Shown piece after piece: positions 14,399 through 24,680 of a stretch of 64,000 nucleotides of DNA. Made by a program: the position numbers and the translations under genes. Position 1 is the stretch's first letter; each line of letters begins with the position of its first letter. A model generated the notes under the pieces. It ran no database searches. It saw only the letters and a program-made list of their open reading frames with translations, and was not told the origin of the DNA. Source of the DNA: Frankia casuarinae (GTDB lineage: Bacteria > Actinomycetota > Actinomycetes > Frankiales > Frankiaceae); NCBI RefSeq assembly GCF_000013345.1, contig NC_007777.1, forward strand, positions 1,426,001 through 1,490,000. The letters are read 5' to 3'.

Positions 14399-15685
14399 GT
14401 GGCACGCATCGGTGATGGCGGTGACCTGCTCAAGTGCTCGTTCTGCGGTAAGTCGCAGAAGCAGGTGAAGAAGCTCATCGCCGGCCCTGGCGTCTATATC
14501 TGCGACGAGTGCATCGATCTCTGCAACGAGATCATCGAGGAGGAGCTGTCCGAATCCTCCGAGCTCAAATGGGACGAACTGCCCAAGCCGCGCGAGATCT
14601 ACGAGTTCCTCGACAGTTACGTGGTGGGGCAGGAGACGGCGAAGAAGACCCTCTCCGTCGCGGTCTACAACCACTACAAGCGGGTCCAGGCGGGCGGATC
14701 CAGCGGTGACGGGAGCAAGGGCGAGGTCGAGCTCGCGAAGAGCAACATCCTGCTGCTCGGGCCGACGGGCTGCGGCAAGACGCTGCTCGCCCAGACTCTC
14801 GCGCGAATGCTCAACGTCCCGTTTGCCATCGCCGACGCCACCGCGCTGACCGAGGCGGGCTACGTCGGGGAAGACGTCGAGAACATTCTGCTCAAACTCA
14901 TTCAGGCCGCCGACTATGACGTCAAAAAGGCCGAGACCGGGATTATCTACATCGACGAGGTCGACAAGATCGCCCGGAAGTCGGAGAACCCGAGCATCAC
15001 GCGGGACGTGTCCGGTGAGGGCGTGCAACAGGCCCTGTTGAAGATCCTCGAAGGCACCACGGCCAGCGTGCCGCCACAGGGCGGGCGCAAGCACCCGCAT
15101 CAGGAGTTCATCCAGATCGACACGACGAACGTGCTGTTCATCGTGGGCGGGGCGTTCGCCGGGCTCGACCGGATCATCGAGTCGAGGATCGGCAAGAAGT
15201 CGCTGGGGTTCCGCGCCGTACTGCACGGCAAGGACGACCCGGACGGATCCGATGTCTTCGGCGACATCATGCCCGAGGACCTGCTGAAGTACGGCATGAT
15301 TCCGGAGTTCATCGGCCGGCTCCCGGTGATCACCAGCGTGTCCAACCTGGATCGTGAGGCGCTGATCCGCATCCTCACCGAGCCGAAGAACGCCCTCGTC
15401 CGCCAGTACAAGCGGCTGTTCGAGCTGGACAGCGTCGACCTCGACTTCACCTCGGACGCGCTCGAGGCCATCGCGGACCAGGCGATCCTGCGTGGGACCG
15501 GTGCTCGTGGGCTGCGGGCAATCATGGAAGAGGTCCTGCTCTCGGTGATGTACGACATCCCGAGCCGCAAGGATGTGGCCCGGGTCGTCGTCACCCGCGA
15601 GGTCGTGCTGGAGCACGTCAATCCGACGCTGGTCCCGCGCGACGTCGTGTCCAAGCGGGCTCCCCGCCAGGAGAAGTCGGCCTGA
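14399..15685 (+). CDS. clpX: ClpX unfoldase
   Basis: A 428-residue AAA+ ATPase. Cys13, Cys16, Cys35 and Cys38 form the N-terminal zinc-binding domain that recognises adaptors and substrates. Walker A GPTGCGKT is at 121-128 and Walker [11 protein letters not shown] at about 185. The sensor and C-terminal small domain are complete. GTG follows GAAGGGA. An in-frame extension upstream (from 14261) adds 46 residues before the zinc domain, unlike the family, so it is not used. ClpX feeds SsrA-tagged and other substrates to ClpP1P2. Confidence 0.97.
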
Positions 15686-15751
15686 CGGCGCCTACCCGGC
15701 GCCCACTCGGCGTGTCCCGTGCGACTCGGCGCGGCCCGCGCGTCGGGTCAC

Positions 15752-17089
15752 TCAGTGCATTCCGTGCGTCGGGTCCAGCGCGGTCAGGGTCCGGCGGGCC
15801 TCAGCCAGATGGTAGAAGGACCCGGTCACCAGGATCGCCCCACCCGGCCCCGCCGCGTCCCGCAGGGCGTGGCGGACGGCGCAGCCGACGTCGGATGCGG
15901 CGTGGGCCGGCATCGCCCGCGCCCGCGCCGCGCAGACCAGGTGCTCGGCGCGGATGGCCCGCGGTGACGCCGGTTCGCAGGCGATCAGCGAGCTGATCGG
16001 TTGGTGGCGCAGTTCCGCGAGAGTCCCCTCGTAGTCGTGACCGCGCAGCGCCCCGTAGACGACGGTCCACTCTCGCCCGGGGAACTCCTCACGCAGGGAC
16101 CGGGCGAGCGCCGCGCCCGCTGCCGGGTTGTGCGCCCCGTCAAGCACGCACAGCGGCTGTGCGCGCACGATTTCCAGGCGTCCCGGCGCCCGGACGCCCC
16201 CGAGACCGGTCCGGACCACGACGTCGGGGAGGGAATGACCGACGAAGGTCTCCACGGCGGCCAGGGCGCACGCCGCGTTGGCATCCTGATAGGAACCGTG
16301 CAGGGACAGTCGCACGTCGTCGTAGCGCGCCTGCGGGGTGCGGAAACCGCCCCGTCGACCCGCCGCGTCCGGGTGGCCGGCGACCGCGGCGAAGTCCCGA
16401 CCCAGCCGCAGGACGTCCGTGGCCGGGGTCCGGGCGAAGATGTCGTCGAAGCGGGGGTCCACCTCGCCGAGCACCAGGTGACTGCCGGGCTTGACGATCC
16501 CGGCCTTCTCGCGGGCCACGCCCGCCATACTCCCGGCGTAGTCCAGATGATCAGCGCCGATGCTGGTGACGACCGCGACCCGCCCGTCGGCGATGTTCGT
16601 GGCGTCCCAGCGACCGAGCAGGCCCACTTCGACCACGGCGACGTCGACGGCCAGGTCGGCGAACCATCGGAAGGCGGTGGCCGTCAGCAGCTCGAAGAAG
16701 GTGGGCCGTCCACTCATCGGGGCGGCCGCGTCCAGGACGGTGCCCACGCAGCGTCCGAACTCCTCGTCGCCGATCGGTCGGCCGTCGACGACCAGACGCT
16801 CGTTCACCCGCTCCAGATGCGGACTGGTGTACAGCCCCACCCGCAGCCCCGCCGCGCCCAGCAGCGCCGAGATGATCCGCGCCGTCGAGGTCTTGCCGTT
16901 CGTGCCGGTCAGGTGGATCAGCGGAACCGCCCGGTGCGGATCCCCGAGCCGGCCCGCCAGCTCCCGCATCCGGTCAAGGCTCGGCACCGGCCGACCCGCC
17001 GGCATCGTCTGCTTTTCGAGATCCACCGTGTTGTTCAGGGCGGCCCACGCCGACTCGTACGTCCACTTCACAGGCTGGTTCCACTTCAC
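15752..17089 (-). CDS. folC: folylpolyglutamate/dihydrofolate synthase
   Basis: A 445-residue Mur-ligase-type enzyme that adds glutamate to dihydropteroate or folates. The P-loop HLTGTNGKTSTA is at 60-70, followed by YTSPHLERVNER, the family Mg site GLLGRWDATN, and the late motif LDGAHNPAAG. All catalytic motifs are intact. The start is a GTG behind AAGGAGG; a second GTG 18 bases further in (the NQPVKW duplication) is also possible. It faces away from the Ndk gene row, opposite to its usual actinobacterial orientation, and shares a 160-bp promoter region with its degenerate paralogue. Confidence 0.9.
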   Translation of the reverse strand: MKWNQPVKWTYESAWAALNNTVDLEKQTMPAGRPVPSLDRMRELAGRLGDPHRAVPLIHLTGTNGKTSTARIISALLGAAGLRVGLYTSPHLERVNERLVVDGRPIGDEEFGRCVGTVLDAAAPMSGRPTFFELLTATAFRWFADLAVDVAVVEVGLLGRWDATNIADGRVAVVTSIGADHLDYAGSMAGVAREKAGIVKPGSHLVLGEVDPRFDDIFARTPATDVLRLGRDFAAVAGHPDAAGRRGGFRTPQARYDDVRLSLHGSYQDANAACALAAVETFVGHSLPDVVVRTGLGGVRAPGRLEIVRAQPLCVLDGAHNPAAGAALARSLREEFPGREWTVVYGALRGHDYEGTLAELRHQPISSLIACEPASPRAIRAEHLVCAARARAMPAHAASDVGCAVRHALRDAAGPGGAILVTGSFYHLAEARRTLTALDPTHGMH

Positions 17090-17248
17090 CGGCTGGTTTC
17101 GCCCTCCTTCGACCTGGGGTCGACAGTAGTCCGCGGACAGGTGCGCCGGACGCGTCCTTTGCGGGGGAGCGCGGGTACCGGCGTGGGCACCTGCGTAGGC
17201 GGGAGTGAACCCGGTGGACCCGTCCCATCGGGCCGTACCATCGGGGAT

Positions 17249-18679
17249 GTGACAGGCGCTGCCGGGACCGCCGGAACCACCCATGCTCCTGATCACGAGC
17301 GGGAGGGTCCACGCGCGTTCGCGGCCGAGTACTCCCAACGCCGCGACATCCGCGCCCGGCCGGGCTTCGACCGGCTGCGCCGTCTGCTGGATCTGCTCGG
17401 CCAGCCGCAGCGGGCCCTTCCGAGCATCGTGGTGACCGGTTCGGTGGGGAAGAGCTCCACGGTGTCCGCGATCACCGCACTGCTGCACTCGTTCGGCATC
17501 CGCGCGGGATCGTTGAGTTCGCCGGGCTGGCTCGGGGCCGAGCAGCGGGTGGGGTTGGCCGACGCCACGATCGATTCCGACGTCCTCGGCCGCGCCTACG
17601 CCGATATCGCGCCGTACCTGCCGCTGATCGAGGATGACGGCCGGCTGAGCGCCTTCGAGCTGCTTGCCGCCGTGGCCTTCGCCGCCTTCGCCGACGCCCC
17701 CGCCGACCTCGCCGTGATCGAGTCCGGCTGGGACGACGCCGGCGAGCTGAGCGCACTGCTCGACGCGCCGGTGTCGGTCGTCACCCCCGTGGCGGTGGGC
17801 GAGTGGGAGCCGGCGGCGGGCCTGGACCGGATCACCACGCGGACGGCGGGAGTCATCCGCGCCGACACCCTGGTCGTGCTGGCCCAGCAGGTCCTGCCCG
17901 CCGCGCAGGCGCTGCTGCGGCGCGCCGCCGAGACCGGGGCGATGGTCGCCCGGGAGGGGCTGGAGTTCGGTGTACTCGGCCGGCAGGTGGCCGTCGGGGG
18001 GCAGATGATCACGCTGAAGGGGCTGGGCGGCACCTACGAGGAGATCTTCCTGCCGCTGCACGGCGCGCATCAGGCCCATAACGCGGCGGTCGCGCTGGCC
18101 GCGGTCGAGGCGTTCCTCGGCGGCGGGCGCAACCAACTCGACGTCGATGCGGTCCGCGCCGGTTTTGCCGAGGTGGACTCCCGGGGCCGGCTGGAGGTCG
18201 TCCGCCGGTCCCCGACGATCATTCTTGACGTGGCCGGCTCGCCTGTGGCGGCGGGCGCGCTGGCCGCGGCGCTCGACGAGGCGTTCACCTTCGACGTCCT
18301 TGTCGGGGTCATCGCCATCGAGCGCGAGGTCGAGAGTGCCGCCGCTCGGGACGGTGGTGGCGAGCGGGACGGTGCCGCCGAGCGGGACGGTGCCGCCGAG
18401 CGGGAGGCAGCGGAGCTCCTGGCCGTCCTGGAGCCGGTCCTGAACACGGTGGTGGTCACCGCCGGTGCTGGGCCCGGATGGCTGCCGGTCGACGGTCTCG
18501 CCGCGGTCGCCGTGGGTGTCTTCGGCTCCGACCGGGTGGAGGTCGTACCCCGGTTGGACGACGCGCTCGACGCCGGGGTGCGCCTCGCCGAGGAGGACGC
18601 CGATCTGGGTGGCGCCGGCGTGGTGGTCACCGGTTCGGCCTCCGTCGTGGGTCGGGCCCGGGCGTTGCTGCGTCCGTGA
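17249..18679 (+). CDS. degenerate FolC/Mur-ligase-like protein
   Basis: A 476-residue protein of FolC length and order, but with altered motifs. The P-loop reads VVTGSVGKSSTV (63-72) instead of TGTNGKT. The WDATN region is ESGWDDAGELSALL, and DGAHNP is replaced by DVAGSPVAAG. An acidic 8-residue repeat (RDGAAERDGAAERE) interrupts the C-terminal domain. It occupies the position just upstream of ndk where folC usually sits in actinobacteria. It may bind nucleotide without ligating folate, or use another substrate. The GTG start gives the shortest sensible N-terminus; the frame is open far upstream only as an antisense shadow. Confidence 0.75.
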   Translation: MTGAAGTAGTTHAPDHEREGPRAFAAEYSQRRDIRARPGFDRLRRLLDLLGQPQRALPSIVVTGSVGKSSTVSAITALLHSFGIRAGSLSSPGWLGAEQRVGLADATIDSDVLGRAYADIAPYLPLIEDDGRLSAFELLAAVAFAAFADAPADLAVIESGWDDAGELSALLDAPVSVVTPVAVGEWEPAAGLDRITTRTAGVIRADTLVVLAQQVLPAAQALLRRAAETGAMVAREGLEFGVLGRQVAVGGQMITLKGLGGTYEEIFLPLHGAHQAHNAAVALAAVEAFLGGGRNQLDVDAVRAGFAEVDSRGRLEVVRRSPTIILDVAGSPVAAGALAAALDEAFTFDVLVGVIAIEREVESAAARDGGGERDGAAERDGAAEREAAELLAVLEPVLNTVVVTAGAGPGWLPVDGLAAVAVGVFGSDRVEVVPRLDDALDAGVRLAEEDADLGGAGVVVTGSASVVGRARALLRP

Positions 18680-18850
18680 CGTCCTCCTGGGTTTTCCGAC
18701 ATGTTCCCGACGCGTTCCTGATGCGGTTGCGGGGCGTTCCCGGGACGCCGCGGTCCCGTCACGGTGCGGACGTGGGCACCCTGTAAGTTGGCGAGGGATC
18801 CTTGGGTCCCTCGTCGAGGACGACGAAGTCGATGATCGAGAAGGAGTACC

Positions 18851-19264
18851 GTGTCCGTCGAGCGCACCCTCATCCTGGTCAAGCCCGATGGCGTCAGCCG
18901 TGGCCTCGTCGGTGAGGTCGTCGGCCGGCTCGAGCGCAAGGGGCTCACTCTGGTGGCGCTCGAACTGCGCACGTTGGAGCGGTCCGTCGCCGAGACGCAC
19001 TACGGAGAGCATGCCAGCAAGCCGTTCTTCGGTGAACTGGTCGACTTCATCACCTCCGGGCCGCTGGTGGCCCTCGTGGCCGAGGGGCCGCGTGCGGTGG
19101 AGGCGTCGCGTGGGCTGATCGGCGCAACCGATCCGGTCAAGGCCGCGCCCGGCTCGCTGCGTGGGGACTACGCGCTGGAGATCGGCCAGAACCTCGTGCA
19201 CGGCTCGGACTCGCCGGAGTCTGCCAAGCGGGAGATCGACCTCTTCTTCCCGGGCCTGAGCTGA
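18851..19264 (+). CDS. ndk: nucleoside-diphosphate kinase
   Basis: A 137-residue enzyme exchanging gamma-phosphate between nucleoside tri- and diphosphates. The catalytic His117 lies in NLVHGSDS, and the conserved [10 protein letters not shown] start and RGLIGATDP segment are present. GTG follows AAGGAGT. The 170-bp gap before it includes no gene. A hairpin terminator follows. Confidence 0.97.
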   Translation: MSVERTLILVKPDGVSRGLVGEVVGRLERKGLTLVALELRTLERSVAETHYGEHASKPFFGELVDFITSGPLVALVAEGPRAVEASRGLIGATDPVKAAPGSLRGDYALEIGQNLVHGSDSPESAKREIDLFFPGLS

Positions 19265-19281
19265 CCGCGTAGCCGTTCACA

Positions 19282-19325
19282 CCGACCGGGGCGTTCCCGA
19301 GACGCATCGAGACGCCTCCGGTCGG
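19282..19325 (+). terminator. terminator after ndk
   Basis: CCGACCGGGGCGT (19282-19294) pairs with ACGCCTCCGGTCGG (19312-19325) with one bulge, followed by ATTTC. The remaining gap to mreB (19326-19700) has a run of CTGGC pentamers at about 19337-19357 and no gene. Confidence 0.65.
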
Positions 19326-19700
19326 ATTTCGGGTGGCCTGGCCTGGCCTGGCCGGGCCGGGACCGTGGGCGTGTCGCCCTCGTGACTCATGGGTGTGCGC
19401 AGGGCGGTTCCGGCCCAAGGGTGACACGAAACCGGCCCATCACCGACCGGGGCGGCGAGGGGCCCGGTGTCGGTCTACCCTTCAAGTACTTGCCCGGAGC
19501 GTGTCCGGTGGGTCGCGGTAACCGACAGGGTCGTGGTCGGTGGCCGTGGTCGAATTCCCGGTGGGCGCCCGGGTCGTCTTGTCCGATCTACGAACTCTGT
19601 ACGTGTTCCACGCGCTTCTCCGGCTCCTCGGTAGGCCGTGCCTGTCGGTCGCGCCGGAGGCGGCCAGGACCGCATCCCCCGGGAAGGTCGGTACCCGACG

Positions 19701-20732
19701 ATGTCCAGTTCGCTGTCGTTCCTCGGTCGTGACATGGCCGTCGACCTCGGTACCGCCAACACGCTGGTGTACGTGCGTGGCCGCGGGATCGTCCTCAACG
19801 AACCGAGCGTGGTCGCGATCAATACCACCACCTCGGGCATCCTCGCCGTCGGAACCGACGCCAAGCGGATGATCGGCCGGACGCCCGGCAACGTGGTGGC
19901 CGTGCGGCCGCTGAAGGACGGCGTCATCGCCGACTTCGAGACGACCGAGCGGATGCTGCGCTACTTCATCCAGAAGGTGCACCGGCGGCGCCATTTCGCC
20001 AAGCCCAGGCTGGTCGTATGCGTGCCCTCCGGCATCACGGGCGTGGAACAGCGGGCCGTGAAGGACGCCGGCTATCAGGCCGGCGCCCGCAAGGTCTACA
20101 TCATTGAGGAGCCGATGGCCGCGGCGATCGGCGCTGGTCTGCCGGTGCACGAGCCGACCGGCAACATGGTCGTGGACATCGGCGGGGGTACCACCGAGGT
20201 CGCCGTGATCTCACTGGGCGGCATCGTCACCAGCCAGTCGATCCGTACCGCCGGGGACGAACTCGACGTCGCGATCATCTCCTACGTCAAGAAGGAGTAC
20301 TCGCTGATGCTCGGCGAACGCACCGCCGAGGAGATCAAGATGGCGATCGGGTCGGCGCACAAGGTTCCCGACGAGCCCAGCGCCGAGATCCGTGGGCGTG
20401 ACCTGATCACCGGACTGCCGAAGACGATCGTGGTGACCGCGGAGGAGATCCGCAAGGCGATCGAGGATCCGGTCAACGCGGTCATCGACGCGGTGAAGGT
20501 GACCCTCGACCGCTGCCCGCCGGAGCTCTCCGGCGACATCATGGACCGCGGCATCGTCCTCACCGGCGGCGGGGCGCTGCTGCGCGGTCTCGACGAGCGG
20601 CTGCGGCAGGAGACCGGCATGCCGATCCACATCGCGGAGAATCCACTGCATTCGGTTGCAATGGGGTCGGGCAAGTGTGTGGAGGAGTTCGAGGCCCTAC
20701 AGCAGGTACTGATCTCCGAGCCGCGGCGCTAG
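19701..20732 (+). CDS. mreB: rod-shape actin homologue MreB
   Basis: A 343-residue actin-fold ATPase. Phosphate-binding loops [14 protein letters not shown] near the start and [18 protein letters not shown] in the middle, and the adenosine motif [13 protein letters not shown] near the end, are all present. It forms membrane-bound filaments that guide wall synthesis or, in mycelial actinomycetes, spore-wall formation. The ATG follows GGGAAGG; an upstream GTG frame start at 19638 is less likely. It is the first gene of the mreB-mreC-mreD-mrdA-rodA row. Confidence 0.95.
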   Translation: MSSSLSFLGRDMAVDLGTANTLVYVRGRGIVLNEPSVVAINTTTSGILAVGTDAKRMIGRTPGNVVAVRPLKDGVIADFETTERMLRYFIQKVHRRRHFAKPRLVVCVPSGITGVEQRAVKDAGYQAGARKVYIIEEPMAAAIGAGLPVHEPTGNMVVDIGGGTTEVAVISLGGIVTSQSIRTAGDELDVAIISYVKKEYSLMLGERTAEEIKMAIGSAHKVPDEPSAEIRGRDLITGLPKTIVVTAEEIRKAIEDPVNAVIDAVKVTLDRCPPELSGDIMDRGIVLTGGGALLRGLDERLRQETGMPIHIAENPLHSVAMGSGKCVEEFEALQQVLISEPRR

Positions 20733-20752
20733 GCGCTTGCGCAGGGCCTTTG

Positions 20753-20839
20753 CCGATCCCTTCCCATTGGACCGATCCCTTCCCATTGGATATAGCCGGA
20801 GCGGTGCCTGGTGCCGCGTGGCCGTCGCCACGCGGCACC
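20753..20839 (+). repeat. 19-bp direct repeat plus 12-bp hairpin, mreB-mreC gap
   Basis: CCGATCCCTTCCCATTGGA occurs twice in tandem (20753-20771 and 20772-20790). A perfect stem follows: GGTGCCGCGTGG (20810-20821) and its complement (20828-20839) with a 6-base loop. The hairpin could partly terminate mreB transcription and so set the ratio of MreB to MreC. Confidence 0.65.
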
Positions 20840-20870
20840 GGATCGCGTAAGAGTGTGTTCGGAGGGTGTT

Positions 20871-21854
20871 GTGGGCCGTGGCACGAGGCGATCTCGCCTG
20901 GTGATCGTCGCCCTGCTCATCATCGCCTTCACTCTGATCACCTTGGACTACCGGACCGGGAGATCGGCCACCGGAGCACGTGGGGTTCTGCACTCGATCT
21001 TCGGGGGGGTCGAGAACGGCGTCACGACGGTCACCCGCCCGATTGGCCGGACCGCCTCCTCCCTGACGCATCCGAACCGCTATCACGACCGGGCGGATCG
21101 ACTCGCGGAGGAGAACGCCCGCCTGCGCCGCCAGATCGCCGACGACACCGAGATCGGCCGGATGTCGACCGAACTCGCCGACCTCCGGTTGTTGGCGGAC
21201 AAGGGCCAGTACACCATCGTGCCGGCGAAGGTGATTGCGGTCGGTGACGTGACGGGGACGGACTGGACCGTCACCATCAACGCCGGCAGGGCCGACGGCA
21301 TCGTGGTCGACAAGACCGTGCTCAATGCCGACGGGCTGGTCGGCACGGTGTCCGGCGTGACCGAGCACACCGCAATCGTCCGGCTGGCCTGCGACCCGGG
21401 TAGTCACATCGGAGCACGGCTCGAACGCACCCAGCTGCTCGGTGCCGTGGCCGGTGGGCAGGGACCGGGCACGTTGACCTTCACGCTGTACGACGCCTCA
21501 TATCGGGTGCAGAAAGGTGATCGGCTGGTCACCTTCGGCAGTCTCGACTACGTCGCCGGCGTCCCGATCGGTATGGTCACCAAGGTCACTGACGTCGATG
21601 GTCTGTCGCGGACCGCCGAGGTCAAACCGTACGCGTCGGTCGGCACCCTGGACCTGGTCGGGGTGGTGGTCGGCAAGCCACCGGCCGACCCCGGCGACCG
21701 GGTGCTGACGCCCAGGCCGGTGCCGACCGAGCCGGCCGCGTCCGTTCCGCCGACCGCGTCCGTTCCGCCGGCCCCGCTGTCACCCACCGCTGGGTCGCCG
21801 GTGGGGGGATCATTGGCCGGGGCGGCATCCGGCGTCGGGGGCGGAGCGGGTTGA
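20871..21854 (+). CDS. mreC: rod-shape protein MreC
   Basis: A 327-residue protein with GTG behind GGAGGG. A single membrane helix (VIVALLIIAFTLITL, about 10-25) is followed by a coiled-coil stretch (ADRLAEENARLRRQIADD) and the beta-rich MreC domain, including the NADGLVGTVSGV motif. It spans the membrane and links MreB to PBP2 and RodA. The C-terminal 50 residues are a Pro/Ser/Gly-rich tail with a duplicated ASVPPTASVPP. Confidence 0.93.
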   Translation: MGRGTRRSRLVIVALLIIAFTLITLDYRTGRSATGARGVLHSIFGGVENGVTTVTRPIGRTASSLTHPNRYHDRADRLAEENARLRRQIADDTEIGRMSTELADLRLLADKGQYTIVPAKVIAVGDVTGTDWTVTINAGRADGIVVDKTVLNADGLVGTVSGVTEHTAIVRLACDPGSHIGARLERTQLLGAVAGGQGPGTLTFTLYDASYRVQKGDRLVTFGSLDYVAGVPIGMVTKVTDVDGLSRTAEVKPYASVGTLDLVGVVVGKPPADPGDRVLTPRPVPTEPAASVPPTASVPPAPLSPTAGSPVGGSLAGAASGVGGGAG

Positions 21855-22402
21855 GCGTGATGTGGGGCATCGCCGGCCCTGAGGAGACCCTGCGCGGGCG
21901 CGCCGTCGTGGCCGCGGTCGTGCTCCTGACCGTCGCCCTGATCCTCCAGGTCTCCGTGATCGCCCGGCTGGGTCTGCCCGGTGGCCGGCTTGACCTCATG
22001 CTCGTTCTGTTGGCAGCGATCGCGCTGATCGAGGGGCCATTGCTCGGCGCGGTCGCCGGCTTCGTGGCGGGATTGCTGGCCGATCTGTCCTCCAGTCATG
22101 TCCTCGGTCAGACTGCTCTCGTTTTGTGTCTGATCGGTTACGCTGTCGGACTGGCGATGGATGCGGCGGAGCGGTCGGTGGTGGTTCCCCTGGCGGCGAT
22201 CGGTGGGGCGAGTGTGCTGGGCACTCTCGGATACGCCGCCACCACCTCGATCCTCGGTGAGGCGGCGTTGACGGGAGGTCAGGCTGTGCTGCGGGCGTTG
22301 GTAGCCGGCGTCTACGCCCTCCTGCTCACCCCGTTCCTGTTCCCGTTGCTGCTCGCGGGCTCCCGGCGGCTGGCCGGCGGTCGACGGCGGGAGCCGCGGT
22401 GA
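21851..22402 (+). CDS. mreD: rod-shape protein MreD
   Basis: About 180 residues with five or six hydrophobic segments, including VVAAVVLLTVALILQVSVIA and LVLLAAIALIEGPLLGAVAG, typical of MreD. It begins with TTG overlapping the mreC stop. GTG at 21857 or ATG at 21860 are equally possible and closer to family length. The stop overlaps the PBP2 start (GTGA), showing tight coupling. It stabilises the elongation complex in the membrane. Confidence 0.88.
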   Translation: MSVMWGIAGPEETLRGRAVVAAVVLLTVALILQVSVIARLGLPGGRLDLMLVLLAAIALIEGPLLGAVAGFVAGLLADLSSSHVLGQTALVLCLIGYAVGLAMDAAERSVVVPLAAIGGASVLGTLGYAATTSILGEAALTGGQAVLRALVAGVYALLLTPFLFPLLLAGSRRLAGGRRREPR

Positions 22403-24588
22403 ACGACCGGATGCGGGTCCGCGTCCTGCTGCTGCGCGTGCTGGTCGTCTCCCTGCTCATCACACTCGGCGCGCGGCTGTGGGTGCTCCAGATCCTGGAC
22501 GGTGACCGTTACCGCCGGGTTGCCGAGACCAACCGGGTCCGCGAGGTGGTGACGCCCGCGACCCGGGGGATGATCCTTGACGACAAGGGGCAGGCCCTCG
22601 TCCGAAACCGTACGTCGCTGGTCATCTCGGTGAACCGGTCGACCACGGATCGGCAGGCCGACCAGGGCAGGGCCGTCCTCGCCCGCCTCGCCGCGGTGAT
22701 CGGCACCCCCGCGGACGAGCTCGCCCGGCGAATCCGGTTCTGTAGCGCCCAGGTGAAGCCGCCCTGCTGGAACGGATCGCCCTACCAGCCGGTACCGGTC
22801 GCCAAGGACGTCAGTCCGCGGCAGGCCCTCGCCGTCATCGAACATCCCGACCGCTTCCCCGGTGTCTCCGCCGACCTGCAGGCCGTCCGCGAGTACCCGC
22901 ATGGCGCGCTGGCCGCGCACGAGCTGGGCTATCTCGCGCCGGTCAGTCAGGACCAGCTCGACAAGCAGGGGGATGAGAAGGGCTACCACCTCAACAGCCT
23001 GATCGGCGTCGCCGGTCTGGAGAGCACCTATGACGACGAGCTGCGCGGCACCGACGGGGTGGAACGCCTGGAGGTGGACCGGTTCGGCCGGGTGGCCGGT
23101 ACCGCGTCGACCATCGCGCCGCTCAGCGGTGACCACCTGGTGCTCAACCTCGACCTCGACGTGCAGCAGGCGGTCGAGCAGGCGCTGACGGAAACGATCA
23201 AGAAGCTCGGGGGCGGCCCGCGCACCGCCTCCGCGGTTGTGCTGGACGTGCGCACCGGCGGGGTGATCGCGATGGCGAGCCTGCCGTCCTACGACCCGTC
23301 GGTCTTTAGCGGTGGGGTCTCGGAGAGCGATTACCGGGCGCTGTCCGATCCCGCGAACGGCATCCCGCTGCTCTCGCGGGCCTACCAGGGGTCGGGGCCG
23401 GCCGGCTCCACCTTCAAGGCCATCTCCACCGCCGTCGCGATGCAGAACCTGGGCGCCAAGGGGAACGACCGCTACGACTGCGCGCCCAGCCTGCAGATCG
23501 GTGACCAGGTCTTCCACAATTTCGACGGCGAGTCGGCCGGTCCGATCACCCTGCACCAGGCGCTGGTCATTTCCTGTGACGTCATCTTCGACAAGTTCGC
23601 CTACGACGCCTGGCTCGCGGACGGCGGGCTGCGTAACGGCCGTGGGCCCTACTCCCCCCCGAAAGAATACTTCGTCAAGATGGCCCAGGCGATGGGCTTC
23701 GGCCGGACCACCGGGCTGGATCTGCCCGGCGAGACGCGGGGCTCCGTCGTCGACCGCGCCGGCGCCAAGGCGATCTGGGCGGAGCTCAAGGACTCCTACT
23801 GCCGGCGGGCCAAGAACGGCTACCCGGAGGAACCCGACCCGGCCAAGGCCGAGCGGTACCGCAAGTACGCCGCCGAGGCGTGCGTTGACGGCTACCTGTA
23901 CAACGCCGGTGCCGCCACCCAGTTCGCGATCGGCCAAGGCCAGTACCTGTCGCTGAGCCCGCTGCAGCTCGCCGTCGCCTACGCGGCCATCGCCAACGGC
24001 GGCACCCTGTACAAGCCCACCCTCGCCAAGGCCACCGTGTCTCCGGACGGCAAGGTCGTCAGGACCTTCGCGCCGCGCCGGGCCGGGACGCTGCCGGTCT
24101 CACCGGAGAACCTCGCCTACATCCGGGACAGCCTGCGCGGGGTGACGACGGAGGGCGGGGGCACCGCCACCGGCGTCTTCGCGGACTGGCCGAGCGACGT
24201 CGTCCCGATCGCGGCGAAGACCGGAACCGCCGAGGTTGAGGGTAAAGGGGACACCTCCTGGTTTGCCTCCTTCGCGCCGGCGAACGACCCCCAGTTCGCC
24301 GTCGTGGTCACCATCCCGGACTCCGGGACCGGCGCGGAGTTCGCGGCTCCGGTGGCCAAACAGATCTACCAGGCAATCTACGGTGTCGGCCGGCCGGCGG
24401 CGATGCCGGGTGGGAAACCGCCGGCCGGGCTGCCGAAGCTCAACCGGGACGGGACGATCGCGGCGGCGTCACCGCAGCCCGCCCCCGCGACGCTGGCCTC
24501 GCCGGCCGGATCGGCGCCGGGCCCGGCCGCCCCCCTGCCCGGCACCAGCGGCGCGGGCGTGACGGCGACGGGCCGGGCGCCGCCCTGA
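22399..24588 (+). CDS. mrdA: class B penicillin-binding protein 2
   Basis: A 729-residue transpeptidase. One N-terminal membrane helix (LLLRVLVVSLLITLGARLWV) is followed by the dimerisation domain and the penicillin-binding fold with Ser337-x2-Lys340 (GSTFK), Ser392-Cys-Asp (the SxD variant usual in PBP2) and Lys606-Thr-Gly (KTGTAEV). It cross-links new peptidoglycan in partnership with RodA. The last 80 residues are a Pro/Ala-rich extension absent from many homologues. The start is GTG, coupled to mreD. Confidence 0.95.
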   Translation: MNDRMRVRVLLLRVLVVSLLITLGARLWVLQILDGDRYRRVAETNRVREVVTPATRGMILDDKGQALVRNRTSLVISVNRSTTDRQADQGRAVLARLAAVIGTPADELARRIRFCSAQVKPPCWNGSPYQPVPVAKDVSPRQALAVIEHPDRFPGVSADLQAVREYPHGALAAHELGYLAPVSQDQLDKQGDEKGYHLNSLIGVAGLESTYDDELRGTDGVERLEVDRFGRVAGTASTIAPLSGDHLVLNLDLDVQQAVEQALTETIKKLGGGPRTASAVVLDVRTGGVIAMASLPSYDPSVFSGGVSESDYRALSDPANGIPLLSRAYQGSGPAGSTFKAISTAVAMQNLGAKGNDRYDCAPSLQIGDQVFHNFDGESAGPITLHQALVISCDVIFDKFAYDAWLADGGLRNGRGPYSPPKEYFVKMAQAMGFGRTTGLDLPGETRGSVVDRAGAKAIWAELKDSYCRRAKNGYPEEPDPAKAERYRKYAAEACVDGYLYNAGAATQFAIGQGQYLSLSPLQLAVAYAAIANGGTLYKPTLAKATVSPDGKVVRTFAPRRAGTLPVSPENLAYIRDSLRGVTTEGGGTATGVFADWPSDVVPIAAKTGTAEVEGKGDTSWFASFAPANDPQFAVVVTIPDSGTGAEFAAPVAKQIYQAIYGVGRPAAMPGGKPPAGLPKLNRDGTIAAASPQPAPATLASPAGSAPGPAAPLPGTSGAGVTATGRAPP

Positions 24589-24680
24589 CGGCCACCTCGT
24601 GCCGTGAGGACGGCGCCTCGGGATGGGGGCGGGGTCTCGGGGGATGGGGTGGGAGCCCAGGACGTGAATGTCGTGTCGGC

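Noticed and set aside
14192-15616. 474-residue minus-strand frame opposite clpX
   Set aside because: Shadow frame over a certain gene; product lacks recognisable motifs.
16001-17248. Upstream in-frame extension of the degenerate FolC-like gene
   Set aside because: It is the antisense of the well-supported folC gene; protein-like features start only after 17249.
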